Origin: Oceanibaculum indicum P24
GTDB lineage: Bacteria; Pseudomonadota; Alphaproteobacteria; Oceanibaculales; Oceanibaculaceae
Assembly (NCBI RefSeq): GCF_000299935.1
Contig: NZ_AMRL01000003.1
Location: 62,001 to 126,000, forward strand
Direction of reading: 5' to 3'
DNA length: 64,000 nucleotides
Shown: piece after piece, positions 1-8,778 of the stretch
How positions within the stretch are numbered: position 1 is the stretch's first letter
How the letters are laid out: each line of letters opens with the position of its first letter
Notes under the pieces: model-generated
Seen by the model: only the letters and a program-made list of their open reading frames with translations
The model's database searches: none
Told to the model about the DNA's origin: nothing
Made by a program: the position numbers and the translations under genes

Positions 1-1242
1 GCGATTCTGGCCATTGTGCTGGGCGTCATGATCCTGCAGCTCGGCAACGGCCTGATCGGCGTGCTGGTGCCGCTGCGCATGGGGCTTGAAGGCCTCTCGC
101 CGACAATGGTCGGCGTCGTCGCCACCTTCTATTCCTTCGGCTTCCTGATCGGCTGCCTGCTGGTGCCGCGCATGGTGCGCGGCATCGGCCATATCCGCAC
201 CTTCGCCGTGTTCGCCGCCGCCGTCTCCGCCTCCACGCTGGGGCTGACGCTCGGCATCGACTGGGTGCTGTGGGGCGGCCTGCGCTTCCTGATGGGCATC
301 TGCATGGCCGGGCTGTTCAGCGTCGCCGAAAGCTGGATCGTCGCCCAGGCGCCGCAGCCGATCCGCGGCCGCGTGCTATCGCTCTACATGATCTCCAACA
401 AGCTGACGCTGGCCGGCGGGCAGATGCTACTGGCCATCGGCGACCCGATGGGCACCGGCTTCTTCCTGCTGATCAGCGTCTGCGCCTCGCTGTCCTTGAT
501 CCCCGTGGCGCTGACCCGCGCCGTCACCCCGCCGCCGCCGACCGTCGCCACCATGTCGCTGAAGGAGGTGTACGGCATCGCGCCGGCTGCCCTGATCGGC
601 TGCTTCGCCACCGGCATCATGAATGCCGCCGTCATCGGCATCACGCCGCTCTACGGGTTACAGATCGGCATGGCCGCCGGCCCCATCGCGGCGCTGGTCT
701 CGGTCATGCAGATCGGCAGCCTGCTGGCGCAATGGCCGATGGGCTGGCTGTCCGACCGGATCGACCGGCGCCGGGTGATCGTTGCTGGCCTGCTGGTCGT
801 GCTCGCCGCCTCGCTGGCCATCGCGCTTGTCGGCCCCAGCCTGCCGAACTGGGCGATGTACGGGCTGTTCGCAATCTGGGGGGCAACCGGCCTGTCGGTC
901 TATGCGCTGTGCATCGCGCATGCCAGCGACTTCGCGGAGCCGGGCCAGATGGTGCCGCTGACCAGCACGCTGCTGCTGGCCTGGGCCATCGGCTCCACCA
1001 TCGGACCGCTGCTCGCCACGCTGGTGATGGAGCTGATCGGTCCCGCCGGCCTGTTCCTTTATGCCGCCGCCATCTCGGGTGCTACCGGCGGTTTCGTCGC
1101 CTACCGCATGACCCGCCGAGCCGCCAAGCCGGCCGATCTGCGCGAGAAGTTCGTGAATGTGCCGGCGACCAGCCCGCAGGCGATGAAGCTCGACCCGCGC
1201 ACCCCGATGGCCGACGACGAATCGGGACCTGGGGTCAAGTAG
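1..1242 (+). CDS. MFS transporter, 5' end outside the window
   Basis: This is an inner-membrane major facilitator superfamily permease, most like the YcaD-type exporters; its substrate cannot be read from the sequence. The reading frame is open to the first base of the window. The first codons already encode a membrane helix (AILAIVLGVMILQLGNG), so a GTG at position 16 is unlikely to be the true start and the gene is probably truncated by the window edge. About eleven to twelve hydrophobic helices follow. The cytoplasmic loop near residue 240 carries the MFS signature GWLSDRIDRRR, and the C-terminal tail is hydrophilic. It converges on the SemiSWEET gene with a 6-bp gap. Confidence 0.85.
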   Translation, partial: AILAIVLGVMILQLGNGLIGVLVPLRMGLEGLSPTMVGVVATFYSFGFLIGCLLVPRMVRGIGHIRTFAVFAAAVSASTLGLTLGIDWVLWGGLRFLMGICMAGLFSVAESWIVAQAPQPIRGRVLSLYMISNKLTLAGGQMLLAIGDPMGTGFFLLISVCASLSLIPVALTRAVTPPPPTVATMSLKEVYGIAPAALIGCFATGIMNAAVIGITPLYGLQIGMAAGPIAALVSVMQIGSLLAQWPMGWLSDRIDRRRVIVAGLLVVLAASLAIALVGPSLPNWAMYGLFAIWGATGLSVYALCIAHASDFAEPGQMVPLTSTLLLAWAIGSTIGPLLATLVMELIGPAGLFLYAAAISGATGGFVAYRMTRRAAKPADLREKFVNVPATSPQAMKLDPRTPMADDESGPGVK

Positions 1243-1248
1243 GCGGGA

Positions 1249-1539
1249 TCAGACCGGTCCCGGCGTGCGGAAGCGCAGCTTGGCCGCCAGGATCGCCAGG
1301 ATCAGCACCGCCGTCACCGCATTGGCCAGGATCAGCGGCATTGAACCGAGCGCCAGCCCGTAGCACAGCCACAGCAACACGCCGGCCAGGAACAGCAGCA
1401 GCATCAGCAGCGAGACATCGCGCGCCGAGCGGCTGCGCCAGGCCTTCAGCACCTGCGGCAGGAAGGACAGCGTGGTCAGCACGGCGGCGATGCCGCCGAC
1501 CAGCTCGACGAGATCTGGGGAGAGGACAGGAACGGGCAT
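1249..1539 (-). CDS. SemiSWEET family sugar transporter
   Basis: The product is a 96-residue protein with three predicted membrane helices and one PQ-loop motif ([12 protein letters not shown]28-Q29). That is the size and layout of bacterial SemiSWEETs, which dimerise to make a facilitative sugar pore in the inner membrane. Family membership rests on the PQ motif, the conserved helix-1 region [12 protein letters not shown] and the triple-helix pattern. The substrate is unknown. It is divergent from thrS with a 219-bp gap. No co-transcribed gene is evident. Confidence 0.85.
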   Translation of the reverse strand: MPVPVLSPDLVELVGGIAAVLTTLSFLPQVLKAWRSRSARDVSLLMLLLFLAGVLLWLCYGLALGSMPLILANAVTAVLILAILAAKLRFRTPGPV

Positions 1540-1654
1540 GGCCCGAACGCTCGCTTGGCAAGGAGGTTACGCAAGAGATTGCGACCGCGCGGGATAGTGC
1601 CGCGCCGCCCGGCATCCCGCAAGAGGACAAATGTAACTGCGACGCCGCACCCGC

Positions 1655-1682
1655 TTGACACACCAAGGCGGCGCATTAGAGT
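1655..1682 (+). promoter_or_regulatory. Predicted sigma-70 promoter of thrS
   Basis: A perfect -35 box TTGACA (1655-1660) is followed after 16 bp by TAGAGT (1677-1682, four of six matches to TATAAT). It lies 76 bp upstream of the thrS ATG and points towards it. Confidence 0.5.
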
Positions 1683-1758
1683 TGCAGCCCTTTTGCCGCG
1701 CTGCGGCAGAAGCCTTTTACAATGCCCTTTCAGCAACCCAAGCGGAACGCGACAGATC

Positions 1759-3672
1759 ATGGTTTCCATCACGCTTCCCGACGGCAGCGTCAAACAGTTC
1801 GAAGGCCCGGTCACGGGCGCGGACGTTGCTGCGTCGATCGGCGCCGGCCTGGCAAAGGCCGCGCTCGCCATCAAGGTGAACGGCGACGTGAAGGATCTGG
1901 CCAGCACTATCACCGCGGATTCCCGCATCGAGATCGTGACGACCAAGCACCCCGACGCGCTGGAGCTGCTGCGCCATGACGCCGCGCATGTGCTGGCCGA
2001 GGCGGCGAAGGAGCTGTATCCCGACGTGCAGGTGACCTTCGGCCCGGCGACGGAAACCGGCTTCTATTACGATTTTGCCCGCGACGAGCCGTTCACGCCG
2101 GAGGATCTGGAGAAGCTGGAAGCCAGGATGCGCGAGATTGTCGAGCGCAACGAGACGATCACCCGCGATGTCTGGAGCCGCGATCAGGCGGTCGCCTATT
2201 TCGAATCCATCGGCGAGAAGTACAAGGCCGAGCATATCGGCAATATTCCCGCCGATGAGGATATCTCGGTCTATACGCAGGGCGCCTTCACCGACCTGTG
2301 CACCGGCCCGCACCTGCCTTCCACCGGCAAGCTGGGCAAGGCCTTCAAGCTGCTGCGCGTGTCCGGCGCCTATTGGCGCGGCGACGCCAACAACGACCAG
2401 CTGCAGCGCGTCTATGGCACCGCCTTCGCGACGAAGGAGGAGCTGGAGGCTTATCTGCTGCAGGTCGAGGAAGCGGAAAAGCGCGACCATCGCCGCATTG
2501 GCCGCGAGATGGACCTGTTCCATATCCAGGAAGAGGCTGTCGGCAGCGTGTTCTGGCACCCCAAGGGCTGGACGCTGTACCGCGCGGTCGAGGCCTATAT
2601 GCGCCGCAAGCTGGACGCCGCCGGCTATGTCGAGGTGAAGACGCCGCAGCTGATCGACCGTGCGCTGTGGGAGGCCTCCGGCCACTGGGAGAAGTTCCGC
2701 GAGAACATGTTCACGGTGGACAGCCAGGACGACCGCGTGCTGGCGATCAAGCCGATGAACTGCCCCGGTCATGTGCAGATATTCCGCCAGGGTCTGACCA
2801 GCTATCGCCAGCTGCCGATCCGCATGGCGGAGTTCGGCGCCTGCCACCGTTACGAACCGTCAGGCGCGTTGCACGGCATCATGCGGGTGCGCGCCTTCAC
2901 CCAGGACGACGCGCACATCTTCTGCACGGAAGACCAGATCACCGACGAGACGATCCGGTTCTGCGCGCTACTGCAGGGCATCTACAAGGATTTCGGCTTC
3001 ACCGAAGTGAAGGTGAAATTCTCCGACCGTCCGGAAGTGCGCGCCGGCGACGATGCGATCTGGGACCGCGCGGAAGGCGCCCTGAAGGACGCGGTCGAGG
3101 CGGCCGGCCTGCCCTACACGCTGAACCCCGGCGAAGGCGCCTTCTATGGCCCGAAGCTGGAATTCGTGCTGCGCGACGCCATCGGCCGCGACTGGCAGTG
3201 CGGCACGCTGCAGGTCGATTTCGTGCTGCCGCAGCGCCTTGATGCCTCCTATATCGGCGAGGACAGCCAGAAGCACCGGCCGGTCATGCTGCACCGGGCG
3301 ATCCTGGGCTCGTTCGAGCGCTTCCTCGGCATCCTGATCGAGCAGTATGCGGGCAAGTTCCCGCTCTGGCTCTCGCCGGTGCAGGTGGTGGTCGCGACCA
3401 TCACCAACGAGGCCGATCCCTATGCCGAGGAGGTCGCGGCGACGCTGAAGGCCGCCGGCATCCGGGTTGAAACCGACCTGCGCAATGAAAAGATCAACTA
3501 CAAGGTGCGCGAGCACAGCCTGGCCAAGGTGCCGGTATTGCTCGTGGTCGGCCGCCGCGAGGCGGAGGAGCGCAAGGTCGCGATCCGGCGTCTGGGCGGC
3601 GACAAGCAAGAAGTGCTTGCGCTTGAGGACGCACTTCATAGACTTAAGGAAGAAACGCAGCCGCCGGCCTGA
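1759..3672 (+). CDS. thrS: Threonine--tRNA ligase (ThrRS)
   Basis: This 637-residue class II aminoacyl-tRNA synthetase charges tRNA-Thr in the cytoplasm. The domains are in canonical order: an N-terminal TGS domain (about residues 1-60, [11 protein letters not shown]), an editing domain of the second-additional-domain type (about 65-225), the catalytic core with the zinc-site motif MNCPGH near residue 335 and motif 2 around CHRYEPSG, motif 3 ([13 protein letters not shown]), and a C-terminal anticodon-binding domain. The ATG at 1759 was chosen because the TGS domain begins exactly there, as in the family. The frame is open far upstream, but that extension has no homologous look. infC follows. 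Confidence 0.97.
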   Translation: MVSITLPDGSVKQFEGPVTGADVAASIGAGLAKAALAIKVNGDVKDLASTITADSRIEIVTTKHPDALELLRHDAAHVLAEAAKELYPDVQVTFGPATETGFYYDFARDEPFTPEDLEKLEARMREIVERNETITRDVWSRDQAVAYFESIGEKYKAEHIGNIPADEDISVYTQGAFTDLCTGPHLPSTGKLGKAFKLLRVSGAYWRGDANNDQLQRVYGTAFATKEELEAYLLQVEEAEKRDHRRIGREMDLFHIQEEAVGSVFWHPKGWTLYRAVEAYMRRKLDAAGYVEVKTPQLIDRALWEASGHWEKFRENMFTVDSQDDRVLAIKPMNCPGHVQIFRQGLTSYRQLPIRMAEFGACHRYEPSGALHGIMRVRAFTQDDAHIFCTEDQITDETIRFCALLQGIYKDFGFTEVKVKFSDRPEVRAGDDAIWDRAEGALKDAVEAAGLPYTLNPGEGAFYGPKLEFVLRDAIGRDWQCGTLQVDFVLPQRLDASYIGEDSQKHRPVMLHRAILGSFERFLGILIEQYAGKFPLWLSPVQVVVATITNEADPYAEEVAATLKAAGIRVETDLRNEKINYKVREHSLAKVPVLLVVGRREAEERKVAIRRLGGDKQEVLALEDALHRLKEETQPPA

Positions 3673-3696
3673 TGGCCGGACCCGGCTGCAAAAGCC

Positions 3697-3741
3697 CGTT
3701 GCCGTATGGGAAGGCGGCAACGCGGTATCTTTTGCCTTCCC
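3697..3741 (+). promoter_or_regulatory. Candidate H-type RNA pseudoknot in the infC leader
   Basis: Two perfect stems interleave. Stem 1 pairs 3697-3704 (CGTTGCCG) with 3715-3722 (CGGCAACG). Stem 2 pairs 3708-3714 (GGGAAGG), inside the loop of stem 1, with 3735-3741 (CCTTCCC). Loop lengths of 3 and 12 nt are sterically reasonable for an H-type pseudoknot. If instead stem 1 does not form, stem 2 gains one pair (3715-3734). The structure ends 8 nt before the infC Shine-Dalgarno. The pairing is seen directly; the regulatory role is inferred. Confidence 0.45.
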
Positions 3742-3749
3742 GATCATAC

Positions 3750-3763
3750 GGAGGTGTTAAATA
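3750..3763 (+). promoter_or_regulatory. Shine-Dalgarno and AUA initiation codon of infC
   Basis: GGAGGT (3750-3755) is followed after five bases by ATA (3761-3763). The codon just upstream in the same frame is the stop TAA (3758-3760), so translation of IF-3 cannot begin earlier. The next possible start (CTG at 3836 or GTG at 3842) would delete the conserved N-terminus. Confidence 0.8.
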
Positions 3764-4297
3764 GCTCGTTTCCAACCAGATGCCGCGCCCAGCAAGGATG
3801 GTCCGCGGGTCAATGAAGATATCTCAGCCGACACGCTGCGCGTGATTGGCGCGGATGGGGAAAATCTTGGGGTCATGGCCCGGCGGGACGCACTACGTGC
3901 CGCTGACGAGGCTGGCCTCGATCTCGTGGAGATCTCGCCCGGTGCGGTGCCGCCGGTCGTCAAGATCCTCGACTACGGCAAGTTCAAGTACGAAGCGCAG
4001 AAAAAGCGCAACGAAGCGCGCAAGAACCAGAAGGTCATCGAGGTCAAAGAGATCAAGATGCGCCCGAACATCGACGATCATGACTATGACGTCAAAATGC
4101 GCAGCGTGAACAAGTTCCTCAACGAAGGCGACAAGGTGAAGGTCACCATGCGCTTTCGCGGCCGCGAAATGGCGCACCAGGACATCGGCATGAATGTGCT
4201 GATGCGGGTGAAGGACGATGTGGAGGAAGTGGCCAAGGTCGAACAGCATCCCAAGCTGGAAGGCCGCCAGATGGTCATGGTGATCGCGCCGCGCTGA
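3761..4297 (+). CDS. infC: Translation initiation factor IF-3
   Basis: IF-3 binds the 30S subunit, blocks premature 50S joining and rejects non-canonical start codons. The 178-residue product has the N-terminal domain ([20 protein letters not shown] and the DYGKFKYE region), the lysine-rich linker and the C-terminal domain ([23 protein letters not shown]). I start it at ATA 3761, because an in-frame stop immediately precedes it, a perfect Shine-Dalgarno sits five bases away and the N-terminal residues [17 protein letters not shown] look normal for alphaproteobacteria. A rare start codon is known from E. coli infC (AUU), where IF-3 represses its own translation through it; the same control is inferred here. 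It lies downstream of thrS as in E. coli. Confidence 0.93.
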   Translation: MARFQPDAAPSKDGPRVNEDISADTLRVIGADGENLGVMARRDALRAADEAGLDLVEISPGAVPPVVKILDYGKFKYEAQKKRNEARKNQKVIEVKEIKMRPNIDDHDYDVKMRSVNKFLNEGDKVKVTMRFRGREMAHQDIGMNVLMRVKDDVEEVAKVEQHPKLEGRQMVMVIAPR

Positions 4298-4324
4298 GGC
4301 GCGCCGACACCCCGCCACACGGCC

Positions 4325-4353
4325 TTGCTTTCCGGCCACGCACTCTGTATAAA
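4325..4353 (+). promoter_or_regulatory. Predicted promoter of rpmI-rplT
   Basis: TTGCTT (4325-4330) and TATAAA (4348-4353, five of six matches) are separated by 17 bp. The element lies between infC and rpmI, about 100 bp upstream of rpmI, so the ribosomal-protein genes may be transcribed independently of infC. Confidence 0.5.
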
Positions 4354-4362
4354 CCGCCTTCC

Positions 4363-4378
4363 TCAGGCTACGGCCTGA
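4363..4378 (+). promoter_or_regulatory. Stable UACG-loop hairpin in the rpmI leader
   Basis: TCAGGC-TACG-GCCTGA forms a perfect 6-bp stem closed by C-G around a UNCG-type tetraloop. It would lie within a few bases of the 5' end of a transcript from the TATAAA box at 4348. It may protect the 5' end or take part in ribosomal-protein autoregulation; neither is shown. Confidence 0.5.
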
Positions 4379-4453
4379 TGGGGCAAGGCCGCGCCATGGC
4401 TTGTAGGGCATGCCTGGCTGGCCACTGTGAACCCGTAATGATGTGAGGTTGAA

Positions 4454-4654
4454 ATGCCCAAGATGAAGACCCGGAGCGGGGCGAAGAAGCGCTTCCGCCT
4501 GACCGGCAGCGGCAAGGTGAAGATGGCCGTTGCCTTCAAGCGCCACGGCATGCGCAAGCGCCCGACCAAGATGCTGCGTCAGCATACCGGCACCAAGATC
4601 ATGAGTGCCCAGGATGCTGCCCGCGTCAAAAAATACTTCCTTCCGAACGGCTAA
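4454..4654 (+). CDS. rpmI: 50S ribosomal protein L35
   Basis: The 66-residue, strongly basic protein begins [13 protein letters not shown] and contains the conserved [14 protein letters not shown] stretch of bL35. L35 is a structural protein of the large subunit. The start ATG has a GAGGT Shine-Dalgarno five to six bases upstream. rplT follows 11 bases after its stop, the universal rpmI-rplT pairing. In gammaproteobacteria and Firmicutes L20 represses this pair; the long leader here would allow similar control, but no L20-site mimic can be proven by eye. Confidence 0.97.
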   Translation: MPKMKTRSGAKKRFRLTGSGKVKMAVAFKRHGMRKRPTKMLRQHTGTKIMSAQDAARVKKYFLPNG

Positions 4655-4665
4655 GGAGAAGATAG

Positions 4666-5031
4666 ATGGCACGCGTCAAGCGGGGCGTCACTTCCCACGC
4701 CCGTCACAAGAAGGTTCTGGATCTCGCCAAGGGCTATCGCGGCCGTGGCAACAGCAGCTACCGCATCGCGCTGGAGAAGGTCGAGAAGGGGCTGCAATAT
4801 GCCTATCGCGACCGTCGCAACAAGAAGCGCGACTTCCGCGGTCTGTGGATTCAGCGCATCAACGCAGCCGCGCGCATGCACGGCCTGCCCTATTCCAAGT
4901 TCATGGACGGCATCAAGAAGGCCGGCATCGACATCGACCGCAAGGTCCTGTCGGACATCGCCACGCGCGAGCCGGATACCTTTAAGTCGCTGGTCGAGCA
5001 GGCCCAGGCCGCCCTCGCCAGCAACGGCTGA
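4666..5031 (+). CDS. rplT: 50S ribosomal protein L20
   Basis: The 121-residue product matches bL20 from end to end. It has the basic N-terminal tail [15 protein letters not shown], the long helix [19 protein letters not shown] and the C-terminal globular domain ending [17 protein letters not shown]20 is an early-assembly protein of the 50S subunit and often represses its own operon. An AAGGAG Shine-Dalgarno starts in the last bases of rpmI. A hairpin with a short T-run lies 60 bp downstream, before pheS. Confidence 0.97.
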   Translation: MARVKRGVTSHARHKKVLDLAKGYRGRGNSSYRIALEKVEKGLQYAYRDRRNKKRDFRGLWIQRINAAARMHGLPYSKFMDGIKKAGIDIDRKVLSDIATREPDTFKSLVEQAQAALASNG

Positions 5032-5090
5032 CCAACCGTTGTGTCGCCTTGCGGTCCCGCCAGGGGATCGCGCCGGCGATTAATGTGACA

Positions 5091-5123
5091 AGAGGGGCGG
5101 TCCTTCGGGGCCGGCCCTCTTTT
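5091..5123 (+). terminator. Intrinsic terminator or attenuator between rplT and pheS
   Basis: A 13-base stem (5091-5103 with 5108-5120, one G-G mismatch and one G-U pair) is closed by a TTCG loop and followed by TTT. It ends 24 bp before the pheS start codon. There is no phenylalanine-rich leader peptide upstream, so pheM-style attenuation is not supported. Confidence 0.6.
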
Positions 5124-5147
5124 CGTATCGGGAAGACGGGACTAACG

Positions 5148-6224
5148 ATGGAAGACCTCAACCGACTGCGCGACGAATTGCTGGCCGAGGTAGGCCAGGC
5201 CGTCGATCTGGAGGCGCTGGACCGCGCCCGTGTCGCCGCGCTTGGCAAGAAGGGCCGCATCACCGAGCTGATGAAGCAGCTGGGCGGCCTCGATCCCGAT
5301 GCCCGCCGCCAGGCCGGCCAGGATCTGAATCTGGTGAAGGACGCGGTGGCCGAGGCCATCGAGGCGCGCAAGACCGGCCTTGCCGATGCCGCGCTGAACG
5401 CCCGCCTCGCCGCCGAGCGGATCGACGTATCGCTGCCGCCCCGGCCGGAGCAGCGCGGCTTCATCCACCCGATCAGCCAGGTGATGGACGAGCTGACGGC
5501 GATCTTCGGCGAGATGGGCTTCGCCGTCGCCGAGGGCCCGGACATCGAGGACGACTTCCACAATTTCGGCGCGCTGAACATCCCGCCGGAGCATCCCGCC
5601 CGGCAGGAGCATGACACCTTCTACCTGCCCGACCGCGCAGACGGGGCGAAGATGGTGCTGCGCACCCACACCTCGCCGGTGCAGATCCGCACCATGCAGA
5701 AGGCCACGCCGCCGATCCGCATCATCGCGCCCGGCCGTACCTACCGCAGCGACCATGACGCCACCCATTCGCCGATGTTCCATCAGGTCGAGGGGTTGGT
5801 GATCGACGAGAAGACCCATATGGGCCATCTGAAGGGCTGCCTGATCGAATTCTGCCGCGCCTTCTTCGGTGTGGACGATCTGCCGGTGCGCTTCCGCCCC
5901 AGCTATTTCCCCTTCACCGAACCCTCGGCGGAGGTCGATATCGGCTGCACCCGCAAGGGCGGCGAGCTGACCATCGGTGCGGGCGACGACTGGCTGGAAA
6001 TCCTGGGTTCCGGCATGGTGCATCCGCGCGTGCTGGAGAATTGCGGCATCGATTCCTCCAAGTATCAGGGCTTCGCCTTCGGCATGGGGATCGAGCGCAT
6101 CGCCATGCTGAAATACGGCATTCCCGACCTGCGCACCTTCTATGACAGCGATCTTCGCTGGCTGAGACATTACGGCTTCGTGCCGCTGGACGTACCGACG
6201 CTGACCGGGGGGCTGGCCCGATGA
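5148..6224 (+). CDS. pheS: Phenylalanine--tRNA ligase alpha subunit
   Basis: This 358-residue class II synthetase subunit holds the catalytic core of the alpha2-beta2 PheRS. An N-terminal coiled coil for tRNA binding (about residues 1-90) precedes the core, which shows the conserved [10 protein letters not shown] start, the motif 2 region ([23 protein letters not shown]) and motif 3 ([14 protein letters not shown]). The ATG at 5148 was chosen over upstream in-frame codons because it gives the standard N-terminus and lies after the intergenic hairpin. The stop overlaps the pheT start in an ATGA junction, indicating translational coupling. Confidence 0.96.
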   Translation: MEDLNRLRDELLAEVGQAVDLEALDRARVAALGKKGRITELMKQLGGLDPDARRQAGQDLNLVKDAVAEAIEARKTGLADAALNARLAAERIDVSLPPRPEQRGFIHPISQVMDELTAIFGEMGFAVAEGPDIEDDFHNFGALNIPPEHPARQEHDTFYLPDRADGAKMVLRTHTSPVQIRTMQKATPPIRIIAPGRTYRSDHDATHSPMFHQVEGLVIDEKTHMGHLKGCLIEFCRAFFGVDDLPVRFRPSYFPFTEPSAEVDIGCTRKGGELTIGAGDDWLEILGSGMVHPRVLENCGIDSSKYQGFAFGMGIERIAMLKYGIPDLRTFYDSDLRWLRHYGFVPLDVPTLTGGLAR

Positions 6225-8632
6225 AATTCACCCTGTCCTGGCTGAAGGAGCATCTCGACACCGATGCCCCGCTGGAGGAGATCGTCCGCACGCTCTCCAT
6301 GATCGGGCTGGAGGTCGAGGAAGTGGTGGACCGCTCCAAGGAGCTCGCACCCTTCACCATCGCCCATGTCGTCTCCGCCGAGCAGCACCCCGACGCCGAC
6401 CGCCTGCGCGTCTGCAAGGTCGATACCGGCAAGGAAATCCTGCAGGTCGTCTGCGGCGCGCCGAATGCCCGCACCGGCATGAAGGGCGTGTTCGCGCCGG
6501 TAGGAAGCCATGTCCCCGGCACCGGCATCGACCTGAAGAAGGGCACGATCCGCGGCCAGGAATCGAACGGCATGCTGGTCTCCGAGCGCGAGCTTGGCCT
6601 GTCCGACGAGCATGACGGCATCATCGACCTCCCGGCGGATGCGCCGCTGGGCCTGCCCTTCGCGAAATATGCCGGGCTGGACGATCCGCTGATCGACATC
6701 GCCATCACGCCGAACCGGGCCGACTGCCTGGGCGTACGCGGCGTGGCCCGCGATCTGGCGTCGGCCGGCCTCGGTACGCTGAAGAAGCTGGACACTTCGA
6801 AGCGCAATGGCAGCTACGAAAGTCCCGTCGTCTGGCGCCGCGACTTCCCGGCGGACGCCATGGATGCCTGCCCGATCGTGGTCGGCCGGCATTTCCGCAA
6901 GGTGAAGAACGGCCCCTCCCCGCGCTGGCTGCAGGACCGTCTGCGCGCGGTGGGCTTGCGCCCGATCTCCGCGCTGGTGGACATCACCAACTATGTGATG
7001 ATGGACCTTGGCCGGCCCCTGCACGTCTATGACGCCGACAAGATCGAAGGCGGCCACCTGACCATCCGATTCGCGAAGGATGGCGAGAAGTTCCTGGCGC
7101 TGAACGGCAAGGAATATACGCTGGATGGGGAGATCATCGCCATCGGCGACGATCACGGCGTGGATGACCTTGGCGGCGTGATGGGCGGCGAGCGCACCGG
7201 CGTGTCGGACGAGACCACCAGCGTGTTCCTGGAGACCGCAATCTTCGACCCGATCCGTGTTGCCATGGCCGGCCGCAAGCTGAACCTGCTGTCGGACGCA
7301 CGCTACCGCTTCGAGCGCGGGCTGGACCAGACATCTCCCTTCTGGGGCACCGATGTCGCCACTCGCCTGATCCTGGAGCTGTGCGGCGGCGAATGCAGCG
7401 ATGTCGTGGTCGAGGGGACGGAGCCGGAGTGGCGCCGCAGCTACGACCTGCGCATCGCCCGCATTGCCGAGCTGGGCGGTGTCGCCGTGAAGCAGGGCGA
7501 GGCACTGCGCATCCTCGACATTCTGGGCTTCGAGGCGGAGCCGAAGGCCGACGGCGTGTTCTCCGTCACCCCGCCGCCTTGGCGCGGCGACATCATCGGC
7601 GAGGCCGACCTCGTCGAGGAAATCCTGCGCATTCACGGCTATGACAACATCCCGGTCGAGCCGCTGCCGCGCGAGACGACCATGCCGCAGCCAGCGCTTT
7701 CCCCGGCCCAGCGCCGCGTACCGCTGGCCAAGCGCACCCTGGCGTCGCGCGGCATGGTGGAGGCGGTCACCTTCTCCTTCATGCCGTCCAGCCAGGCCGC
7801 CCTGTTCGGCGGCCCGGTGAAGCCGGAGATGATGCTGGCCAACCCGATCTCCGCCGATCTGGACGCCATGCGCCCGTCGATCCTGGGCAATCTGCTGGCC
7901 GCCGCCCAGCGCAACGCCAACCAGGGCTATCCCGACCTGGCGCTGTTCGAGGTCGGCCCGCAATATGCCGACGCCACGCCCAAGGGCCAGTCGGCGATGG
8001 CGACCGGCATCCGTGCCGGCATGACGGCCCCGCGTGACTGGACCGGCCAGCAGCGCCCGGTGGATGCCTTCGACGCCAAGGCCGACCTGTTGGCCCTGCT
8101 GGAGGCGCTGGGCGCGCCCGCCAGCAATGCCCAGGTCTCGACCGATGCGCCGGACTGGTATCATCCAGGCCGCTCGGGCTGCCTGCGCCTTGGCCCCAAC
8201 GTGCTGGGCTGCTTCGGCGAGGTGCATCCGCGCCTGCTGCAGGCCTATGACCTGAAGGGGCCGGTTGCCGGTTTCGAGCTGTTTCTCGACCGGGTGCCGA
8301 TGCCGAAGGCGAAGAAGGGCTCGACCAAGCCCTTCCTGACGCTCTCGCCCTTCCAGCCGGTGGAGCGCGACTTCGCCTTCGTGGTGGATGCCGATGTCGC
8401 CGCCGAGCAGATCGTGCGGGCCGCGAAAGGTGCTGACAAGGTTCTGGTGTCCGAGGTTGGCGTGTTCGACGTCTATGTCGGACCGGGCGTTGGCAAGGGC
8501 CGCAAGTCGGTTGCCATCAACGTCACCCTGCAGCCGACCGAACGTACGCTGACCGAGGAGGATATCGAGGCGGTCAGCGCCAAGATCGTCGCCCAGGTGG
8601 AAAAAGCCACCGGCGGCAGTCTGCGGCGGTAA
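6221..8632 (+). CDS. pheT: Phenylalanine--tRNA ligase beta subunit
   Basis: The 803-residue beta subunit supplies the editing and tRNA-binding modules of PheRS. Visible parts are the N-terminal OB-fold tRNA-binding domain (about residues 40-150), the B3/B4 editing domain around residues 210-390, the B5 domain, the degenerate catalytic domain and a C-terminal ferredoxin-fold anticodon domain ([16 protein letters not shown]). Length and order match the bacterial family. It shares an ATGA overlap with pheS, so the two subunits are made together. Confidence 0.96.
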   Translation: MKFTLSWLKEHLDTDAPLEEIVRTLSMIGLEVEEVVDRSKELAPFTIAHVVSAEQHPDADRLRVCKVDTGKEILQVVCGAPNARTGMKGVFAPVGSHVPGTGIDLKKGTIRGQESNGMLVSERELGLSDEHDGIIDLPADAPLGLPFAKYAGLDDPLIDIAITPNRADCLGVRGVARDLASAGLGTLKKLDTSKRNGSYESPVVWRRDFPADAMDACPIVVGRHFRKVKNGPSPRWLQDRLRAVGLRPISALVDITNYVMMDLGRPLHVYDADKIEGGHLTIRFAKDGEKFLALNGKEYTLDGEIIAIGDDHGVDDLGGVMGGERTGVSDETTSVFLETAIFDPIRVAMAGRKLNLLSDARYRFERGLDQTSPFWGTDVATRLILELCGGECSDVVVEGTEPEWRRSYDLRIARIAELGGVAVKQGEALRILDILGFEAEPKADGVFSVTPPPWRGDIIGEADLVEEILRIHGYDNIPVEPLPRETTMPQPALSPAQRRVPLAKRTLASRGMVEAVTFSFMPSSQAALFGGPVKPEMMLANPISADLDAMRPSILGNLLAAAQRNANQGYPDLALFEVGPQYADATPKGQSAMATGIRAGMTAPRDWTGQQRPVDAFDAKADLLALLEALGAPASNAQVSTDAPDWYHPGRSGCLRLGPNVLGCFGEVHPRLLQAYDLKGPVAGFELFLDRVPMPKAKKGSTKPFLTLSPFQPVERDFAFVVDADVAAEQIVRAAKGADKVLVSEVGVFDVYVGPGVGKGRKSVAINVTLQPTERTLTEEDIEAVSAKIVAQVEKATGGSLRR

Positions 8633-8644
8633 GGTTCTCTCCGG

Positions 8645-8675
8645 CCGTCACCCCACATCTGTGACGGGGTGACGG
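8645..8675 (+). repeat. Short palindromic hairpin between pheT and lepA
   Basis: CCGTCACCCC (8645-8654) and GGGGTGACGG (8666-8675) make a perfect 10-bp stem with an 11-nt loop. The sequence matches the outer arm of the longer palindromic repeats found elsewhere in the window. Its position 12 bp after pheT suggests a terminator or mRNA 3' end protector. Confidence 0.6.
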
Positions 8676-8778
8676 TGGACGAGAGAGGGCAACCACATAT
8701 TTTCCTAGCCGCCGGGCGCGCCTTTGGGCAAACAGGTCGGTGACAGGAATTCTGGATCAGGAAAGCGTTTCGATAGAC

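Noticed and set aside
270-1658. Open frame of 462 codons on the plus strand overlapping the MFS gene
   Set aside because: It is rich in Arg, Pro, Ala and His with no domain, as expected for a shadow frame in GC-rich DNA; the MFS frame has clear membrane helices.
1555-1758. In-frame 5' extension of thrS
   Set aside because: The extension is Arg/Pro-rich, spans the predicted promoter and lies before the TGS domain.
5032-5090. PheM-like leader peptide before pheS
   Set aside because: No start codon followed by a run of Phe codons exists; the only ATG there (5083) is followed at once by TGA.
8740-8778. GTG at 8740 as start of lepA
   Set aside because: It would add 13 residues not seen in the family, and the family start matches ATG 8779. 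The ribosome site for either is weak, so some doubt remains.
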